Of a stretch of DNA of 64,000 nucleotides, positions 52,299 to 61,959 are shown piece after piece; position 1 is the stretch's first letter, and the number at the start of each line of letters is the position of its first letter. The DNA is from Qipengyuania soli (lineage in GTDB: Bacteria; Pseudomonadota; Alphaproteobacteria; Sphingomonadales; Sphingomonadaceae): NCBI RefSeq assembly GCF_015529805.1, contig NZ_CP064654.1, positions 2,046,001 to 2,110,000 on the forward strand, read 5' to 3'. The translations under genes were made by a program, and so were the position numbers. Below the pieces are notes generated by a model, which made no database searches, was not told the origin of the DNA, and saw only the letters and a program-made list of their open reading frames with translations.

Positions 52299-55085
52299 AT
52301 GACGGTATCGACCGGATTGCAACCCACCCTCCCTGCCAAGCGCAGGCAGGACCTGCGGCAAATCGCGATAGCGGGAGTTGCCTGCATCGGCTTCACGGCT
52401 TTCGCCTATTTCAGCATCGACCTGACGCGGAGCGGTGGGCGGATCGCGTCGATCTGGTTGCCGAATGCCCTCGCAGTTGCCTTCCTCCTGCGGTTTCGGA
52501 TGGGAACGGAGTGGGCCATATTGGTTGCGATGGGAGCAGGGAATGTCGCTGCCAATCTGCTGCAAGGTGACGACCTTGGTCACGCGCTGATGCTGTCGAG
52601 CGCCAACCTGCTTGAGATCGTGATCGCGACGCGCCTGTCGCGCCATAGGTGCAAGGGGGCACCACAAATGGACGACACCGGGGACCTGCTCAGGTTCAGC
52701 CTGGCTGTCGGTCTCGTCGCACCTGTATCGTCGGCACTTGTCGCCTCTCTAGCGCTTGCGGAAAGCGTGGCGGAATTGGAGGCCATTTACCTGAAATGGG
52801 CCATCGCCGATGCCCTGAGCCTGCTGATCATCGCGCCAAGTTGCATGATTGCAATCGATGCCATCCGGAACCGGCGGCGGCCGACGCGACAGGAACTTGG
52901 CGAATGGCTGGTGCTGTCGGTGTTCGGCACGAGTGTGACCTTGGTCATCTTCCTGCAGAACGCTTACCCTCTGCTGTTCCTCGTGCCCCCAGTGGTCGTG
53001 GCGCACGCCTTCAGGCTTGGTCTCCTGGGGACCGCCTTTTCGACGATGAAGGTTGCCATCATCGCGATGGTCTGCACGGAATTGGGCAGGGGTCCGATCA
53101 ATCTGCTCGCCTACGATAGGAGCGAGCAGCTGTTGGTGCTGGAAGCCTTCCTCGCCTCGGCAATCGTTGTCGGCCTCCCGGTTGCCGCAATCCTGGCGAC
53201 AAGGAAGAGGATGACCGATGCTCTGATCACGCAAAGGTCCGAACTGGCTCTGCTTGCCGAAAACGTCACCGACGCCATTCTGAGATACGACGAGCACGGG
53301 CTTTGCACCTATGCTTCGCCCTCGACCCTCAACGTGCTGGGAATGCCGCCCGAAAAGTTCGTCGGCCTTTCTCCGAGCGAGCGGCTGCACCCGGATTCGT
53401 ACGACAGCATACGTTCGGTCGAGGAGCGGTTGCTGTCGGGAGCCAGCCCCAAGGAGCGTTTCACATACCGCCGCTATCTCGATGCGCCAGACGGCTCGCC
53501 CGTTTTCATCGAAGCCGACTGCGCCGTCGCGACCAATGCGCGTACGGGCGCTCGCGACGGAATCGTAGTTTCGGCTCGCGATGTCACGCCCAGGGTCGAG
53601 CTCGAGCAACGCTTGAAACGCGCCATGCGCCACGCCGAAAATGCGGCACGGGCCAAGGCCCAATTCCTTGCGAACATGAGCCACGAGATTCGCACGCCGA
53701 TGAACGGTGTGCTGGGCTTTGCGGAACTGCTGCAGCGGCAGGGCCTTGAAGGCGATGCGGGACGCTATGCCAGACTCATCGAACGGTCGGGTCGTTCGAT
53801 GATGATGCTGCTGAACGACATCCTCGACATCTCGAAGATCGAATCGGGGAAACTGGTCGTTTCGTCAGAATCGATACTGCTGAGCCAGCTGGCGGCGGAC
53901 TGTGTCGAGCTCCATGCTACGCAAGCCGAGCGCAAGGGGATCAATCTCGACCTCGTCTTGGACGGGGATCTCCCGCGCCACATCGAAAGCGATCCCCTTC
54001 GCCTGCGCCAGATCCTCCTCAACCTGATCGGAAATGCGATCAAGTTTACGGAGACCGGGACGATCATCGTTTCCGTCATGCGTGAAGGGAAGCGGTTGTC
54101 CCTTTCCGTGGAAGACAGCGGGATCGGGATCGACGAAGCACGGCTGGAGACAATCTTCGATCCGTTCGTCCAGGCCGAGGGTGACACGACACGCCGGTTC
54201 GGAGGCACGGGCCTCGGGCTCAGCATCTCGCGCCAGCTTGCGCAGCTGCTCGGCGGCACCCTCTCCGTCGATTCCATGCCTGGGGTCGGATCCCGCTTCG
54301 CCTTGCGCATCCCCATCGTGGAGCCCGACATTGCCGCCGCCTCGCCTGAGGAAGGCGGGCAATCGAAAGTGAGTGCTCCCCCGGGCGGACGCGTACTCCT
54401 GGCCGAGGATCACGACGTGAACCGCATGCTCGTGACCGCGATGCTCGAGGAGCTCGGCCAGGAAGTGGAAGTGGTACACGATGGGGTTTCTGCCATCGAG
54501 GCCATCTTCGACGCCCAGGCTGGCGGGAGCATGTACGACCTCGTGCTGATGGATATCCAGATGCCGGGCTGCGACGGCTATGCCGCCACGAGAACAGTGC
54601 GGGCCGGGGGAATTGGGCCAGACCAGCTCCCGATCGTGGCACTGACAGCCAATGCCTATCCCGAGGATATCGCCGCTGCCCAGGACGCGGGAATGCAGGC
54701 ACATCTTGCAAAACCGCTGGTGTTCGAGGACCTTGCGGCTGCGTTGGCGCGATGGCTGCCGGTGCGGATTATCGACGATGCGCGCGAGCCACCCCGCATA
54801 CCGGCACGCAAGCCGGCTTCCACCGCCCCTGAACTCAACGATCGCTGGGCCCTTCGACGCAGCGAAGCCATCGAGGCTGTGTCCAATGCAGTCCGCTGCG
54901 GGACAATGGATGGTGAAGGGATCGAGGACCTGGCGCGCACGGTCCACAAGCTTGCCGGGACTGCGGGCATGTTCGGCGAGGAAGAACTGGGCGTCCGTGC
55001 CGCGGCTCTTGAGCGCGCCCTGCGCTCGAGCGTCGAACCCGAAGTCCGCCAGCGCCTCGCCGAGGAATTGCTGCAGGCAGCCTAG
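52299..55085 (+). CDS. MASE1-PAS hybrid sensor histidine kinase with receiver and HPt-like end
   Basis: A 928-residue protein: MASE1 membrane domain (about 20-305, eight or so helices, GGRIASIWLPNALAVAFLL), PAS (about 315-430), classical HisKA (AQFLANMSHEIRTPMNGVLG), HATPase (IGNAIKFTETGTIIVSV, FGGTGLGLSISRQLAQLLGG), receiver (VLLAEDHDVNRMLVTAMLEE, VLMDIQMPGCDGYAATR, ALTANAYPEDIAAAQDAGM) and a short helical end with VHKLAGTAGMFGEEELGVRA, an HPt-type phospho-His helix. It differs from the other kinases in the window, which are HWE type. Its output partner is not visible. Confidence 0.92.
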   Translation: MTVSTGLQPTLPAKRRQDLRQIAIAGVACIGFTAFAYFSIDLTRSGGRIASIWLPNALAVAFLLRFRMGTEWAILVAMGAGNVAANLLQGDDLGHALMLSSANLLEIVIATRLSRHRCKGAPQMDDTGDLLRFSLAVGLVAPVSSALVASLALAESVAELEAIYLKWAIADALSLLIIAPSCMIAIDAIRNRRRPTRQELGEWLVLSVFGTSVTLVIFLQNAYPLLFLVPPVVVAHAFRLGLLGTAFSTMKVAIIAMVCTELGRGPINLLAYDRSEQLLVLEAFLASAIVVGLPVAAILATRKRMTDALITQRSELALLAENVTDAILRYDEHGLCTYASPSTLNVLGMPPEKFVGLSPSERLHPDSYDSIRSVEERLLSGASPKERFTYRRYLDAPDGSPVFIEADCAVATNARTGARDGIVVSARDVTPRVELEQRLKRAMRHAENAARAKAQFLANMSHEIRTPMNGVLGFAELLQRQGLEGDAGRYARLIERSGRSMMMLLNDILDISKIESGKLVVSSESILLSQLAADCVELHATQAERKGINLDLVLDGDLPRHIESDPLRLRQILLNLIGNAIKFTETGTIIVSVMREGKRLSLSVEDSGIGIDEARLETIFDPFVQAEGDTTRRFGGTGLGLSISRQLAQLLGGTLSVDSMPGVGSRFALRIPIVEPDIAAASPEEGGQSKVSAPPGGRVLLAEDHDVNRMLVTAMLEELGQEVEVVHDGVSAIEAIFDAQAGGSMYDLVLMDIQMPGCDGYAATRTVRAGGIGPDQLPIVALTANAYPEDIAAAQDAGMQAHLAKPLVFEDLAAALARWLPVRIIDDAREPPRIPARKPASTAPELNDRWALRRSEAIEAVSNAVRCGTMDGEGIEDLARTVHKLAGTAGMFGEEELGVRAAALERALRSSVEPEVRQRLAEELLQAA

Positions 55086-55095
55086 CCCCGGCGCA

Positions 55096-55133
55096 TGAAA
55101 AAGGGCGGCCATCCCGAAGGATGACCGCCCCTA
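55096..55133. terminator. Terminator between the hybrid kinase and the TonB-dependent receptor
   Basis: GGGCGG...ATCC pairs with GGAT...CCGCCC with a small internal mismatch and a short loop; AAAAA precedes it. Both flanking genes converge on it, with the A-run acting as a T-run for the receptor gene. Confidence 0.65.
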
Positions 55134-55174
55134 GTCTTGTCCGGCCCGGAGTAAGCCCCCGGTGCCTTATTGTC

Positions 55175-57655
55175 TTAGAAGCCCCAGATGAGCGACGCGG
55201 TGAAGGCGCGCGGCGGGCCGATGTTCACGAACGCACCCGAAGTCGTTAGGCCGGTCGATGCCGAACCGATGTAGACTTCATCGAGCAGGTTGGTGACGTT
55301 GATCTGGACGTATGCCTTTTCGAGGTCTTCGTTGAAGTGACCCAGCGAGAGGCGCATGTCGAGATCGGCCACGGTGTAACCCGGAAGCTCGACGGTGTTG
55401 ATGTCGTTCAGATAGCGGACGCCGGTGCGCTTGATCTGCGCGCCGAGTTCCACCGGACCAAGTTCGGCCTGGGCGCGGGCGCCGAGGGTGAACTTCGGAG
55501 CGCCGGCTTCACGCTTGCCGGCAGTTGCAGCGAACGAGTTGGCACCGGTCTGGACGTCGTCTTTGATGTCCGACTTCAGGTAGGAACCGAAGACATAGAG
55601 CAGGAACGGGTCCGAAGGCTTCCACGAGATGCTGCCGTCGATACCGTACTTGTCGACCGTGCCCAGGTTGCGGGTGATGGTGCGGTCAAGAACCGGATCG
55701 TAGGCGGAGGCCAGACGGTTGTTGTAGCGGTTGAACCAGCCCGAAACCTGAGCCTGGACGTTACCGGTCTGGTAACGGAGGCCGAGGTCGAACGAGTCCG
55801 AGGTTTCCGGAACCGGTGCAACACCGACGAAGAGCGAGCCGTAAAGGCTGTCCGTGCCCGGGACCGACAGGTTCTTCGCGTAGCTTGCGAAGACGCTGAA
55901 GGCGTCGGTGAAGTTGTAGGTAAGGCCTACGTTCGGGAGCAGCTTGTCGTACTTGTACTTCGCCGAAACCGGCGCGACGTAGCTCGAGTTGGCTGCCACG
56001 TAAGCTGCGATGTCGGCGTCGCCGTTGATGCAGTTCACGTTGCCCGATGCGTCGGTCGTAACGCAGTACTGGTTCAGGTCACGCGAGAAGAACGGTGCAC
56101 GCACACCCACCTGGGCAACGAGGTTACCGAACTCGCCACGATACTCTGCCGAAACCTGGTTGAGTGTAGCATACGAAAGGCGGTTACGCTTCTGGGGCGC
56201 AACGCCATCGTTGTCGAGCAGCGGATCGTTGATCGGGAATACGTCCACCGGCTCGCCGTTCGGCAGCAGCGAACCTGCGGTGCCGGTCTGGCGGTGACGC
56301 GCGCGGTCGAAGGTGTAGGCCAGACGAACGCGGTTGTTGGCGTCGATGTCGTAGATCAGGTTGGCGATCACGCCATAACGACGGGTCTGCGTGTGGCTGG
56401 GCGAAAGGATCGTCACGTAGTCCAGCGTATCGCCGTCACCGTTCAGGTCGGTCCCGCCGAAGTAGTAGTACTGCGTCGAACGGTTGTTGCGCTGCGGATT
56501 ACGCGCATCGGTCCGGAAGATGCCGCCGGTGAAACCGTCGGGCGAGAAGCCTTCGTAACCGATCGAGGTGCCGCCGCCGTTGGCCTTCACGTACTGGAAG
56601 CTCGGGTCGACCGTGAGGGTCAGCGAGTCGCCGATCGAGAAGCGCGAGTTGCCGCGGATGTTGCCCGTGTTCGAGGGGTTGTAACGACGCTCGAAGGGAG
56701 TGCCGCACGAGTTGTAGCGGTCCTGGACGCCATTGACGCCATCGACGAGCGTGCAGGGCGTGCCGTCCGACAGGTCGTAGAAGCGGTCTTCCGGATCCTG
56801 GATGGCATAGGTTTCGATACCGCTGAAGTTCGACGGCGAGCCGTTGAAGTTGTTGCGGTTCTGGTTGTAGTGACCGGCGATCGAGATGAAGTCGCCATTG
56901 TCGCCCAGCGGCTGGAACAGCTTGGCGTTGTACTGCTGCTTGTCGACGCCGCCGTAGTTCGAGAAGGTCGAGTCGTTCTCGGTACGCGAAGCGCTGATGT
57001 AGGCCTTGAGGCCACCGGCAGTCAGTTCACCGGTCTCGATCTTGCCGAAGAAGCGGTACATCATGCGGTCGCCCGGGTCGCCGCGCGAAATGATGTTGCC
57101 GTAGGTGATGCTGGTCAGGACGCCGAACTCGTCGTCGGGAACCTTCGAGCGGATGTTGATCGTACCGCCGGCTGCCGAGGCGGTCGGGCTGTCGACGTCG
57201 GTCGAACCGAGGCTGACGGTCGCATACTCGATGATTTCGGGGTCGAGCATCTGGTTGGTGTAGAGCGCATAGTTACCCGAGTCGTTCAGCGGAACGCCGT
57301 CGAAGGTCTGCGAGATACGGTCCGACGAGAAGCCGCGGATGGTGAAGCTGCCACCAAGCGAACCGAACGGGTCGTTGTTGGTGAAGCTGACGCCCGGGAC
57401 GAGGTTCAGCGTATCGTTGATCGTCTGGCCGGGGGTCTGGCGGCCGATCAGTTCGGAGTCGATCTGGACCTTCGCCTTGGGCGAATCCGGAATATCGACG
57501 CCACCGACATCGGTTGCGCGGGCGCCCGAAACGACGATGACGTTTTCGTCGTCGAAGTCGGCCGAACCGGTTGACTGGGCTGCTGCTGGCGAAGCGACCA
57601 TTGCGCTTGCTGCAATGCCGACCGCCGAAGCAGTCAGGAGATATTTGAACTTCAT
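55175..57655 (-). CDS. TonB-dependent outer-membrane receptor
   Basis: An 826-residue receptor. Signal peptide MKFKYLLTASAVGIAASAMV with cleavage near AAAQS, TonB-box-like ENVIVVSGARA, plug (about 60-175: QTINDTLNLVPGVSFTNNDP, GSFTIRGFSSDRISQTFDGV), then a 22-strand-type barrel ending in a terminal Phe (FTASLIWGF). The strongly biased codon use, which leaves a 745-codon antisense frame open, suggests high expression. The substrate is unknown. AAGGGG precedes the ATG. It lies downstream of an oxygenase gene on the same strand but is separated by about 250 bases and a hairpin. Confidence 0.92.
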   Translation of the reverse strand: MKFKYLLTASAVGIAASAMVASPAAAQSTGSADFDDENVIVVSGARATDVGGVDIPDSPKAKVQIDSELIGRQTPGQTINDTLNLVPGVSFTNNDPFGSLGGSFTIRGFSSDRISQTFDGVPLNDSGNYALYTNQMLDPEIIEYATVSLGSTDVDSPTASAAGGTINIRSKVPDDEFGVLTSITYGNIISRGDPGDRMMYRFFGKIETGELTAGGLKAYISASRTENDSTFSNYGGVDKQQYNAKLFQPLGDNGDFISIAGHYNQNRNNFNGSPSNFSGIETYAIQDPEDRFYDLSDGTPCTLVDGVNGVQDRYNSCGTPFERRYNPSNTGNIRGNSRFSIGDSLTLTVDPSFQYVKANGGGTSIGYEGFSPDGFTGGIFRTDARNPQRNNRSTQYYYFGGTDLNGDGDTLDYVTILSPSHTQTRRYGVIANLIYDIDANNRVRLAYTFDRARHRQTGTAGSLLPNGEPVDVFPINDPLLDNDGVAPQKRNRLSYATLNQVSAEYRGEFGNLVAQVGVRAPFFSRDLNQYCVTTDASGNVNCINGDADIAAYVAANSSYVAPVSAKYKYDKLLPNVGLTYNFTDAFSVFASYAKNLSVPGTDSLYGSLFVGVAPVPETSDSFDLGLRYQTGNVQAQVSGWFNRYNNRLASAYDPVLDRTITRNLGTVDKYGIDGSISWKPSDPFLLYVFGSYLKSDIKDDVQTGANSFAATAGKREAGAPKFTLGARAQAELGPVELGAQIKRTGVRYLNDINTVELPGYTVADLDMRLSLGHFNEDLEKAYVQINVTNLLDEVYIGSASTGLTTSGAFVNIGPPRAFTASLIWGF

Positions 57656-57847
57656 CTTGAAGACCCCTTACGTGTCCGAAACTATGTGCTCAAAGGAAAG
57701 CGGTGCCCGGTTATTCCGGTGACGTTTCGGCAAAGCGGAGGATTTATGACAGAGTCAAGACAACCGTGGCCGCATTGACTCACGAGCACCGGAAATCCCG
57801 AATAAATCGCTTTATATCAGATACTTAGATATGTTGCAGAAAGGCAA

Positions 57848-57876
57848 CGCGGGATAACTTTTCCAGCTATCCCGCG
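57848..57876 (-). terminator. Hairpin after the 2-oxoglutarate oxygenase gene
   Basis: A perfect 9-bp stem CGCGGGATA/TATCCCGCG with an 11-base loop lies 34 bases downstream of the oxygenase stop. On the minus strand it is followed by TTGCCTTTCTGC, a weak T-tract. The rest of 57656-57909 is AT-richer and should hold the receptor promoter, which I could not define. Confidence 0.55.
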
Positions 57877-57909
57877 AATTCCTGCCAATAATGCTGCAAT
57901 GCAGCGTCC

Positions 57910-58851
57910 CTAAACGAGATTGATTTCGCGCAGGCGCTGCAAGAGGAAATCGTGACTCGAAATCGGTTCGGGATGATGCTCCGGCCGCTCGGGATCGATG
58001 CACGAGGGCAGCGTTTCGATGACGTAATCCGGCCGGAAATGCAGGAAGAACGGCATCGAATAACGTGCCCGGTAAGCAGCCTCCCCGCGCGGGTTGACGA
58101 CGCGGTGGGTGGTCGAACGCAGCTTGTTGTTGGTCAGACGATCGAGCATGTCGCCGATATTGACTACCAGCGCACCTTCGGGCGGCGCGACAGCCTTCCA
58201 TTCGCCCTGCGCGGTAAGCAGTTCGAGACCGGCCTCTTCTGCTCCCAGCAAAAGCGTGATGGTGTTGATATCGCCATGAGCCGCTGCGCGGATGGCGCCC
58301 TCGGCTTCGGCACCTTCCAGCGGTGGGTAACGCAGCAGGCGCATCACCGAATTGCCGTCCTTGACGGTGGCGGCGAAATAATCGCGATCGAGGCCGAGGT
58401 GCAGTGCGATGCCCTCGAGCACGCGCGCGCCGGCCGCCTCGAACGCGGCATAGAGTTCGCTGAAGGTCTCGCGGAAACCCTCGACCTCCGACGGCCAGAC
58501 GTTGTCGGCCATGTACTGGGCGAGCGGGTGACCTTCGGGAAGCTCGCGCCCGACGTGCCAGAATTCCTTGAGGTCATGGACCTTGGCGTCCTTGGCCTTC
58601 TCGGTCCCGAACGGAGTATAGCCGCGCGCGCCGCCGCCGCCGGGAATGTGATAGGCCCGCTTGGCCTCTTCGGGCAGCGCGAAGAACGCCTTCGACAAAG
58701 CTTCGGCGCGGTCGATCAGTTCCTGCGGGATGCCATGGTCGCGGATTACGGCGAAGCCATACTCCTCGAAGCTGCGTCCAAGATCGTCGGCAATGGTTTC
58801 GAGCGGCTGTGCGAGTGACACAACCGCAATTTCGGTTTTCGAGTCGGTCAT
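57910..58851 (-). CDS. 2-oxoglutarate/Fe(II) oxygenase, isopenicillin N synthase-like
   Basis: A 313-residue cytoplasmic dioxygenase. The N-terminal part has DLGRSFEEYGFAVIRDHGIP; iron ligands are in AAHGDINTITLLLG (H-x-D) and RSTTHRVVNP (distal His), followed by the 2-oxoglutarate-binding R-x-S in ARYSMPFFLH. The family oxidises diverse small molecules; the substrate is unknown. It is followed closely by the nucleoside transporter on the same strand (13 bases upstream side), possibly one operon with it. Confidence 0.88.
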   Translation of the reverse strand: MTDSKTEIAVVSLAQPLETIADDLGRSFEEYGFAVIRDHGIPQELIDRAEALSKAFFALPEEAKRAYHIPGGGGARGYTPFGTEKAKDAKVHDLKEFWHVGRELPEGHPLAQYMADNVWPSEVEGFRETFSELYAAFEAAGARVLEGIALHLGLDRDYFAATVKDGNSVMRLLRYPPLEGAEAEGAIRAAAHGDINTITLLLGAEEAGLELLTAQGEWKAVAPPEGALVVNIGDMLDRLTNNKLRSTTHRVVNPRGEAAYRARYSMPFFLHFRPDYVIETLPSCIDPERPEHHPEPISSHDFLLQRLREINLV

Positions 58852-58864
58852 AATGTGTGCGCCC

Positions 58865-60181
58865 TTAATACGGGAGGAAGAGTCCCGCCAGCGCCGCGCT
58901 CATCAGGTTGGCGAGGCTGCCGGCGGCGAGAGCGCGCAATCCCAGCTTGGCGATGACCGGTCTTTGATTTGGCGCAAGCCCGCCAGTCACTGCCATCTGG
59001 ATGGCGATCGAGCTGAAGTTGGCGAAACCGCACAGCGCGAAAGTGACGATGGCGCGGGTCCGCTCGCTCAACACGCCCGGCTCCATCGCGCCGAGGTCGA
59101 TGAAGGCGACGAATTCGTTGAGCACGATCTTGGTGCCGAACAGCCCGCCTGCGGCCCCGGCCTCGGCCCAGGGAACGCCCAGCAGGTACATGACCGGCGC
59201 GAAGACGAAGCCGAGCAGTTTCTGGAACGACAGGTCGGCCATGCCGAACCAGCCGCCGATCCCGCCGAGAATGCCGTTGGCCAGAGCAACCAGCGCGACG
59301 AAGGCGAGCACCATCGCACCGACCGCCACCGCCAGCTTGACGCCGGTCTGCGCGCCCTGCGCCGCGGCTTCGATGATGTTGGCAGGCTTGTGGCCTTCCT
59401 CGAAGGTCTCGGCGACCTCGACCTCGTGCGGCTTGTCGCCTTCGGTGATCGCCGCCGGTCCGTCACCGCTGATCCGCGCGGCGGGCAGCGCGACACCGCC
59501 CTGCGGATCGTTCGCTTCGTCCTCGTCGGGCATGATGATCTTCGCCATCAGGATGCCGCCCGGCGCCGACATGAAAGCGGCGGCGAGGAGGAAGGGCAGG
59601 TAGCTGTTACCGAGCAGGCCCGCATATGCGGCCAAGATCGTGCCTGCCACGCCGGCCATGCCGACGCTCATGAGGGTGAACAGACGGCTGGGCGACAGGG
59701 CAGCAAGATAGGGGCGCACGACGAGCGGGCTTTCCGACTGGCCGACGAAGATATTCGCCGCCGCACCGAGCGATTCCACCTTGGAAATGCCCGTCACCCA
59801 GCCGATCGCCCCGCCGACCCAGCGCACCACGCGCTGCATGATGCCGAGATGGTAGAGGATCGAAACGAGCGCGGCGAAAAAGATGATCACCGGCAGCGCC
59901 CCCAGCGCAAAGGTGTTGGCGAGCGGGTTGGTCTCGTTCGGTCCGAAGAGGAACTGCGTCCCCTGCCCCGCATAGGACAGCAGCGCCGCGACCCCGTCCG
60001 CCATGCCCTTGATGACCGCACGACCGCCTGTGGTGCCCAGCACGAGGAACGCCATGAACGCCTGCAACGCGAACGCCGCGCCAACCACCCTCAGCTTGAT
60101 GCGGCGCTTGCCGACCGAAAGCAGGAAGGCGATCGCAAGGATCGCGACGATGCCGAGCAGGTTGATGACGATTGGCGGCAT
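58865..60181 (-). CDS. NupC-type concentrative nucleoside transporter
   Basis: A 438-residue membrane protein. The start (PPIVINLLGIVAILAIAFLL), the motif GAAANIFVGQSESPLVVRPYL (substrate site), FGTKIVLNEFVAFIDL, and ALCGFANFSSIAIQMAVTGG match the CNT family, which imports nucleosides with protons or sodium. The ATG at 60181 gives the family N-terminus. It lies 13 bases before the oxygenase gene, so a shared transcript with that gene is likely; a purine or pyrimidine derivative as the oxygenase substrate is only a guess. Confidence 0.93.
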   Translation of the reverse strand: MPPIVINLLGIVAILAIAFLLSVGKRRIKLRVVGAAFALQAFMAFLVLGTTGGRAVIKGMADGVAALLSYAGQGTQFLFGPNETNPLANTFALGALPVIIFFAALVSILYHLGIMQRVVRWVGGAIGWVTGISKVESLGAAANIFVGQSESPLVVRPYLAALSPSRLFTLMSVGMAGVAGTILAAYAGLLGNSYLPFLLAAAFMSAPGGILMAKIIMPDEDEANDPQGGVALPAARISGDGPAAITEGDKPHEVEVAETFEEGHKPANIIEAAAQGAQTGVKLAVAVGAMVLAFVALVALANGILGGIGGWFGMADLSFQKLLGFVFAPVMYLLGVPWAEAGAAGGLFGTKIVLNEFVAFIDLGAMEPGVLSERTRAIVTFALCGFANFSSIAIQMAVTGGLAPNQRPVIAKLGLRALAAGSLANLMSAALAGLFLPY

Positions 60182-60310
60182 GGTGCGAAATCCTCGAAGG
60201 GCGGACAAGTTGCGGATGAAATCAACGGCTGTCTTGCGCGTGGCGGGCCGTTAGTCAATTTTCGCGCCCTATCGCAGCATCGCCTGTGAACAGCTTGTGA
60301 AGGACCCCGA

Positions 60311-60988
60311 ATGACCGACGCCATCGCCAACGAGAAGCATATGGCCGCAGCCGCCATGCCGCGGGCCCTGTTCGTCTACACGCTTCTCTATGGCGGCATG
60401 ACCGTGTTGGCGGGCGTCCTGGCGTTCAAGCAGGTGCGCCTTGTGCCGAGCGACCTGGCAGTCGAGGCGGGCATTTTCCCCTACCTGCTGCTGGTGGTGA
60501 TCTCGAGCACCTTGGCCCAGCTTTACGGACAGGCGCGCGCCAACCTGCTGGTGATCTGGGGCTTCGTTCCGCTCGCCATCTCGGCCTTGCTTATCTTCCT
60601 CGTGCTTGGCCTGCCCGCCTCGCCCGACATGGATGCGACCCGGCTCGGCGCTTTCGAGACCGTGCTGTCGAGCACCCCGCGCATCATGGCGGCAGGCCCC
60701 GCGGCGTATGGCGTATCGCTGCTGCTCAACGTCTGGATCTTCGCGCGCCTGCGCGGCACGGGCGATGGCGGCGGCACCGCATCGCTGATGATCCGCGGCG
60801 CGATCGCATCGGCATTGAGCCAGGCGATCGATTCGGTGATCTTCATCACCCTCGCCTTCTACGGCGAGTTCCCGATCACCAATTTGCTGATCGGCCAGGT
60901 GATCGCCAAGGTCGTGCTCAGCATCGTCCTCGTGCCCTTCCTCATCACCGGCGGAGTGGCTTTCGCCCGCTGGCTGGACGCGCGCTAG
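60311..60988 (+). CDS. yhhQ: Queuosine precursor transporter (YhhQ/DUF165, VUT family)
   Basis: A 225-residue membrane protein with six or so helices, starting with LFVYTLLYGGMTVLAGVLAF and showing LVPSDLAVEAGIFPYLLLVV, GAIASALSQAIDSVIFITLA and ITNLLIGQVIAKVVLSIV. It matches the YhhQ family that takes up preQ0/preQ1 for queuosine in tRNA. The stop overlaps the radical SAM gene's stop by four bases. There are no queuosine synthesis genes in the window. Confidence 0.88.
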   Translation: MTDAIANEKHMAAAAMPRALFVYTLLYGGMTVLAGVLAFKQVRLVPSDLAVEAGIFPYLLLVVISSTLAQLYGQARANLLVIWGFVPLAISALLIFLVLGLPASPDMDATRLGAFETVLSSTPRIMAAGPAAYGVSLLLNVWIFARLRGTGDGGGTASLMIRGAIASALSQAIDSVIFITLAFYGEFPITNLLIGQVIAKVVLSIVLVPFLITGGVAFARWLDAR

Positions 60989-61959
60989 GCCGAACAGCTC
61001 GCCCCGCCGAGGACGCAGAAACGCGCGCAATGCGGGTGGTTGAGGGCAATCTCGCCCGAAGCCTCCGCCAGCGTCGCACCCATGTCGAAGCCTGCCTCGT
61101 AGGGTAGCAGCGTGCAGGCGGCGACGCGCGGCGCACTTTCGCCCTTGCGGTGGACGACCATGCGACTGTTGGCGCACATGACCTCGGCAGGCGACTTGCC
61201 GAGGATGTCCCAGCATTCGGTCGTGATCTCGGCGATGTCCCGGGTTGCGTCCATTTCGGGGAACAGCACCAGCCGCGCCGGATCGCGGGCGTCGATGGCT
61301 ATGCCCCGGTCGGCGAAGAGCTGCGCATATCCATCGCGGGCGGTTTGCTCATCCTCGTGGGGGAGAAGACGCCCGGCGACGGCAATCGAGAAGCCGTTTT
61401 GCGACAGCCAGCTTAAGCCTTCCATCGCCGGGTCCCAGCTGCGCAAGCCCCGCTCGGCCTCGTGCACGGGCTTGGTGTGATGGTCGAGGCTGACGCGCAG
61501 CGTGAGCCTGTCGCCATACGCCTGGTGCATTTCCAGCAAAGCTTCCTCGTGCCGCCGCATCGGACGCATGGCATTGGTCAGCACCAACACCTCGAACCCG
61601 CGCGACAGGGCCGCATCGAGCATCGGCAGGATTTCGGGGTTCATGAAGGGCTCGCCGCCCGTGAACCCTATCTCGCGCGGGCCGAAGCCGTGGGCCTCGT
61701 CAAGGAAGGGGGTCGCATCCGCGAGAGTCAGATAGACCAGCGCATCATTGGTTGGGCTGCTCTCGATATAGCAGGTCGCGCAGGCGAGATTGCACAGCGT
61801 CCCGGTATTGAGCCAGAGCGTGTCGAGACTGACCAGCGGCACCGTTGCGCGCGCCTCCCCCTTCGCGGTGACATGCGGATCGACGAACTTTTCGCGCGGG
61901 AGAGGCGGTGCCTCCACCGCGAAGGGCGAGGGTCCGACAGGCGCGTTGCGGCTCGCCAT
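60985..61959 (-). CDS. Radical SAM protein of unknown function with C-terminal Cys cluster
   Basis: A 324-residue enzyme. The canonical CxxxCxxC is Cys56, Cys60 and Cys63 (TLCNLACATCYIES), followed by GFTGGEPFMNPEILP for SAM binding and a partial TIM barrel. The last 50 residues hold four more cysteines (ACTLLPYE, HPHCARFCVLGGASC), suggesting a second Fe-S cluster as in SPASM-type enzymes. The ATG at 61959 overlaps the stop of the flavoprotein gene by one base, so the two are coupled. The substrate is unknown; the flavoprotein may supply electrons (inference). Confidence 0.85.
   Translation of the reverse strand: MASRNAPVGPSPFAVEAPPLPREKFVDPHVTAKGEARATVPLVSLDTLWLNTGTLCNLACATCYIESSPTNDALVYLTLADATPFLDEAHGFGPREIGFTGGEPFMNPEILPMLDAALSRGFEVLVLTNAMRPMRRHEEALLEMHQAYGDRLTLRVSLDHHTKPVHEAERGLRSWDPAMEGLSWLSQNGFSIAVAGRLLPHEDEQTARDGYAQLFADRGIAIDARDPARLVLFPEMDATRDIAEITTECWDILGKSPAEVMCANSRMVVHRKGESAPRVAACTLLPYEAGFDMGATLAEASGEIALNHPHCARFCVLGGASCSA

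Noticed and set aside
55337..57574. A 745-codon plus-strand frame opposite the TonB-dependent receptor
   Set aside because: The product is a monotonous Val/Arg/Glu-rich string with no domain, no ribosome site and full overlap with a clear receptor. It is explained by the receptor's strong codon bias, which avoids stop-creating triplets on the other strand.
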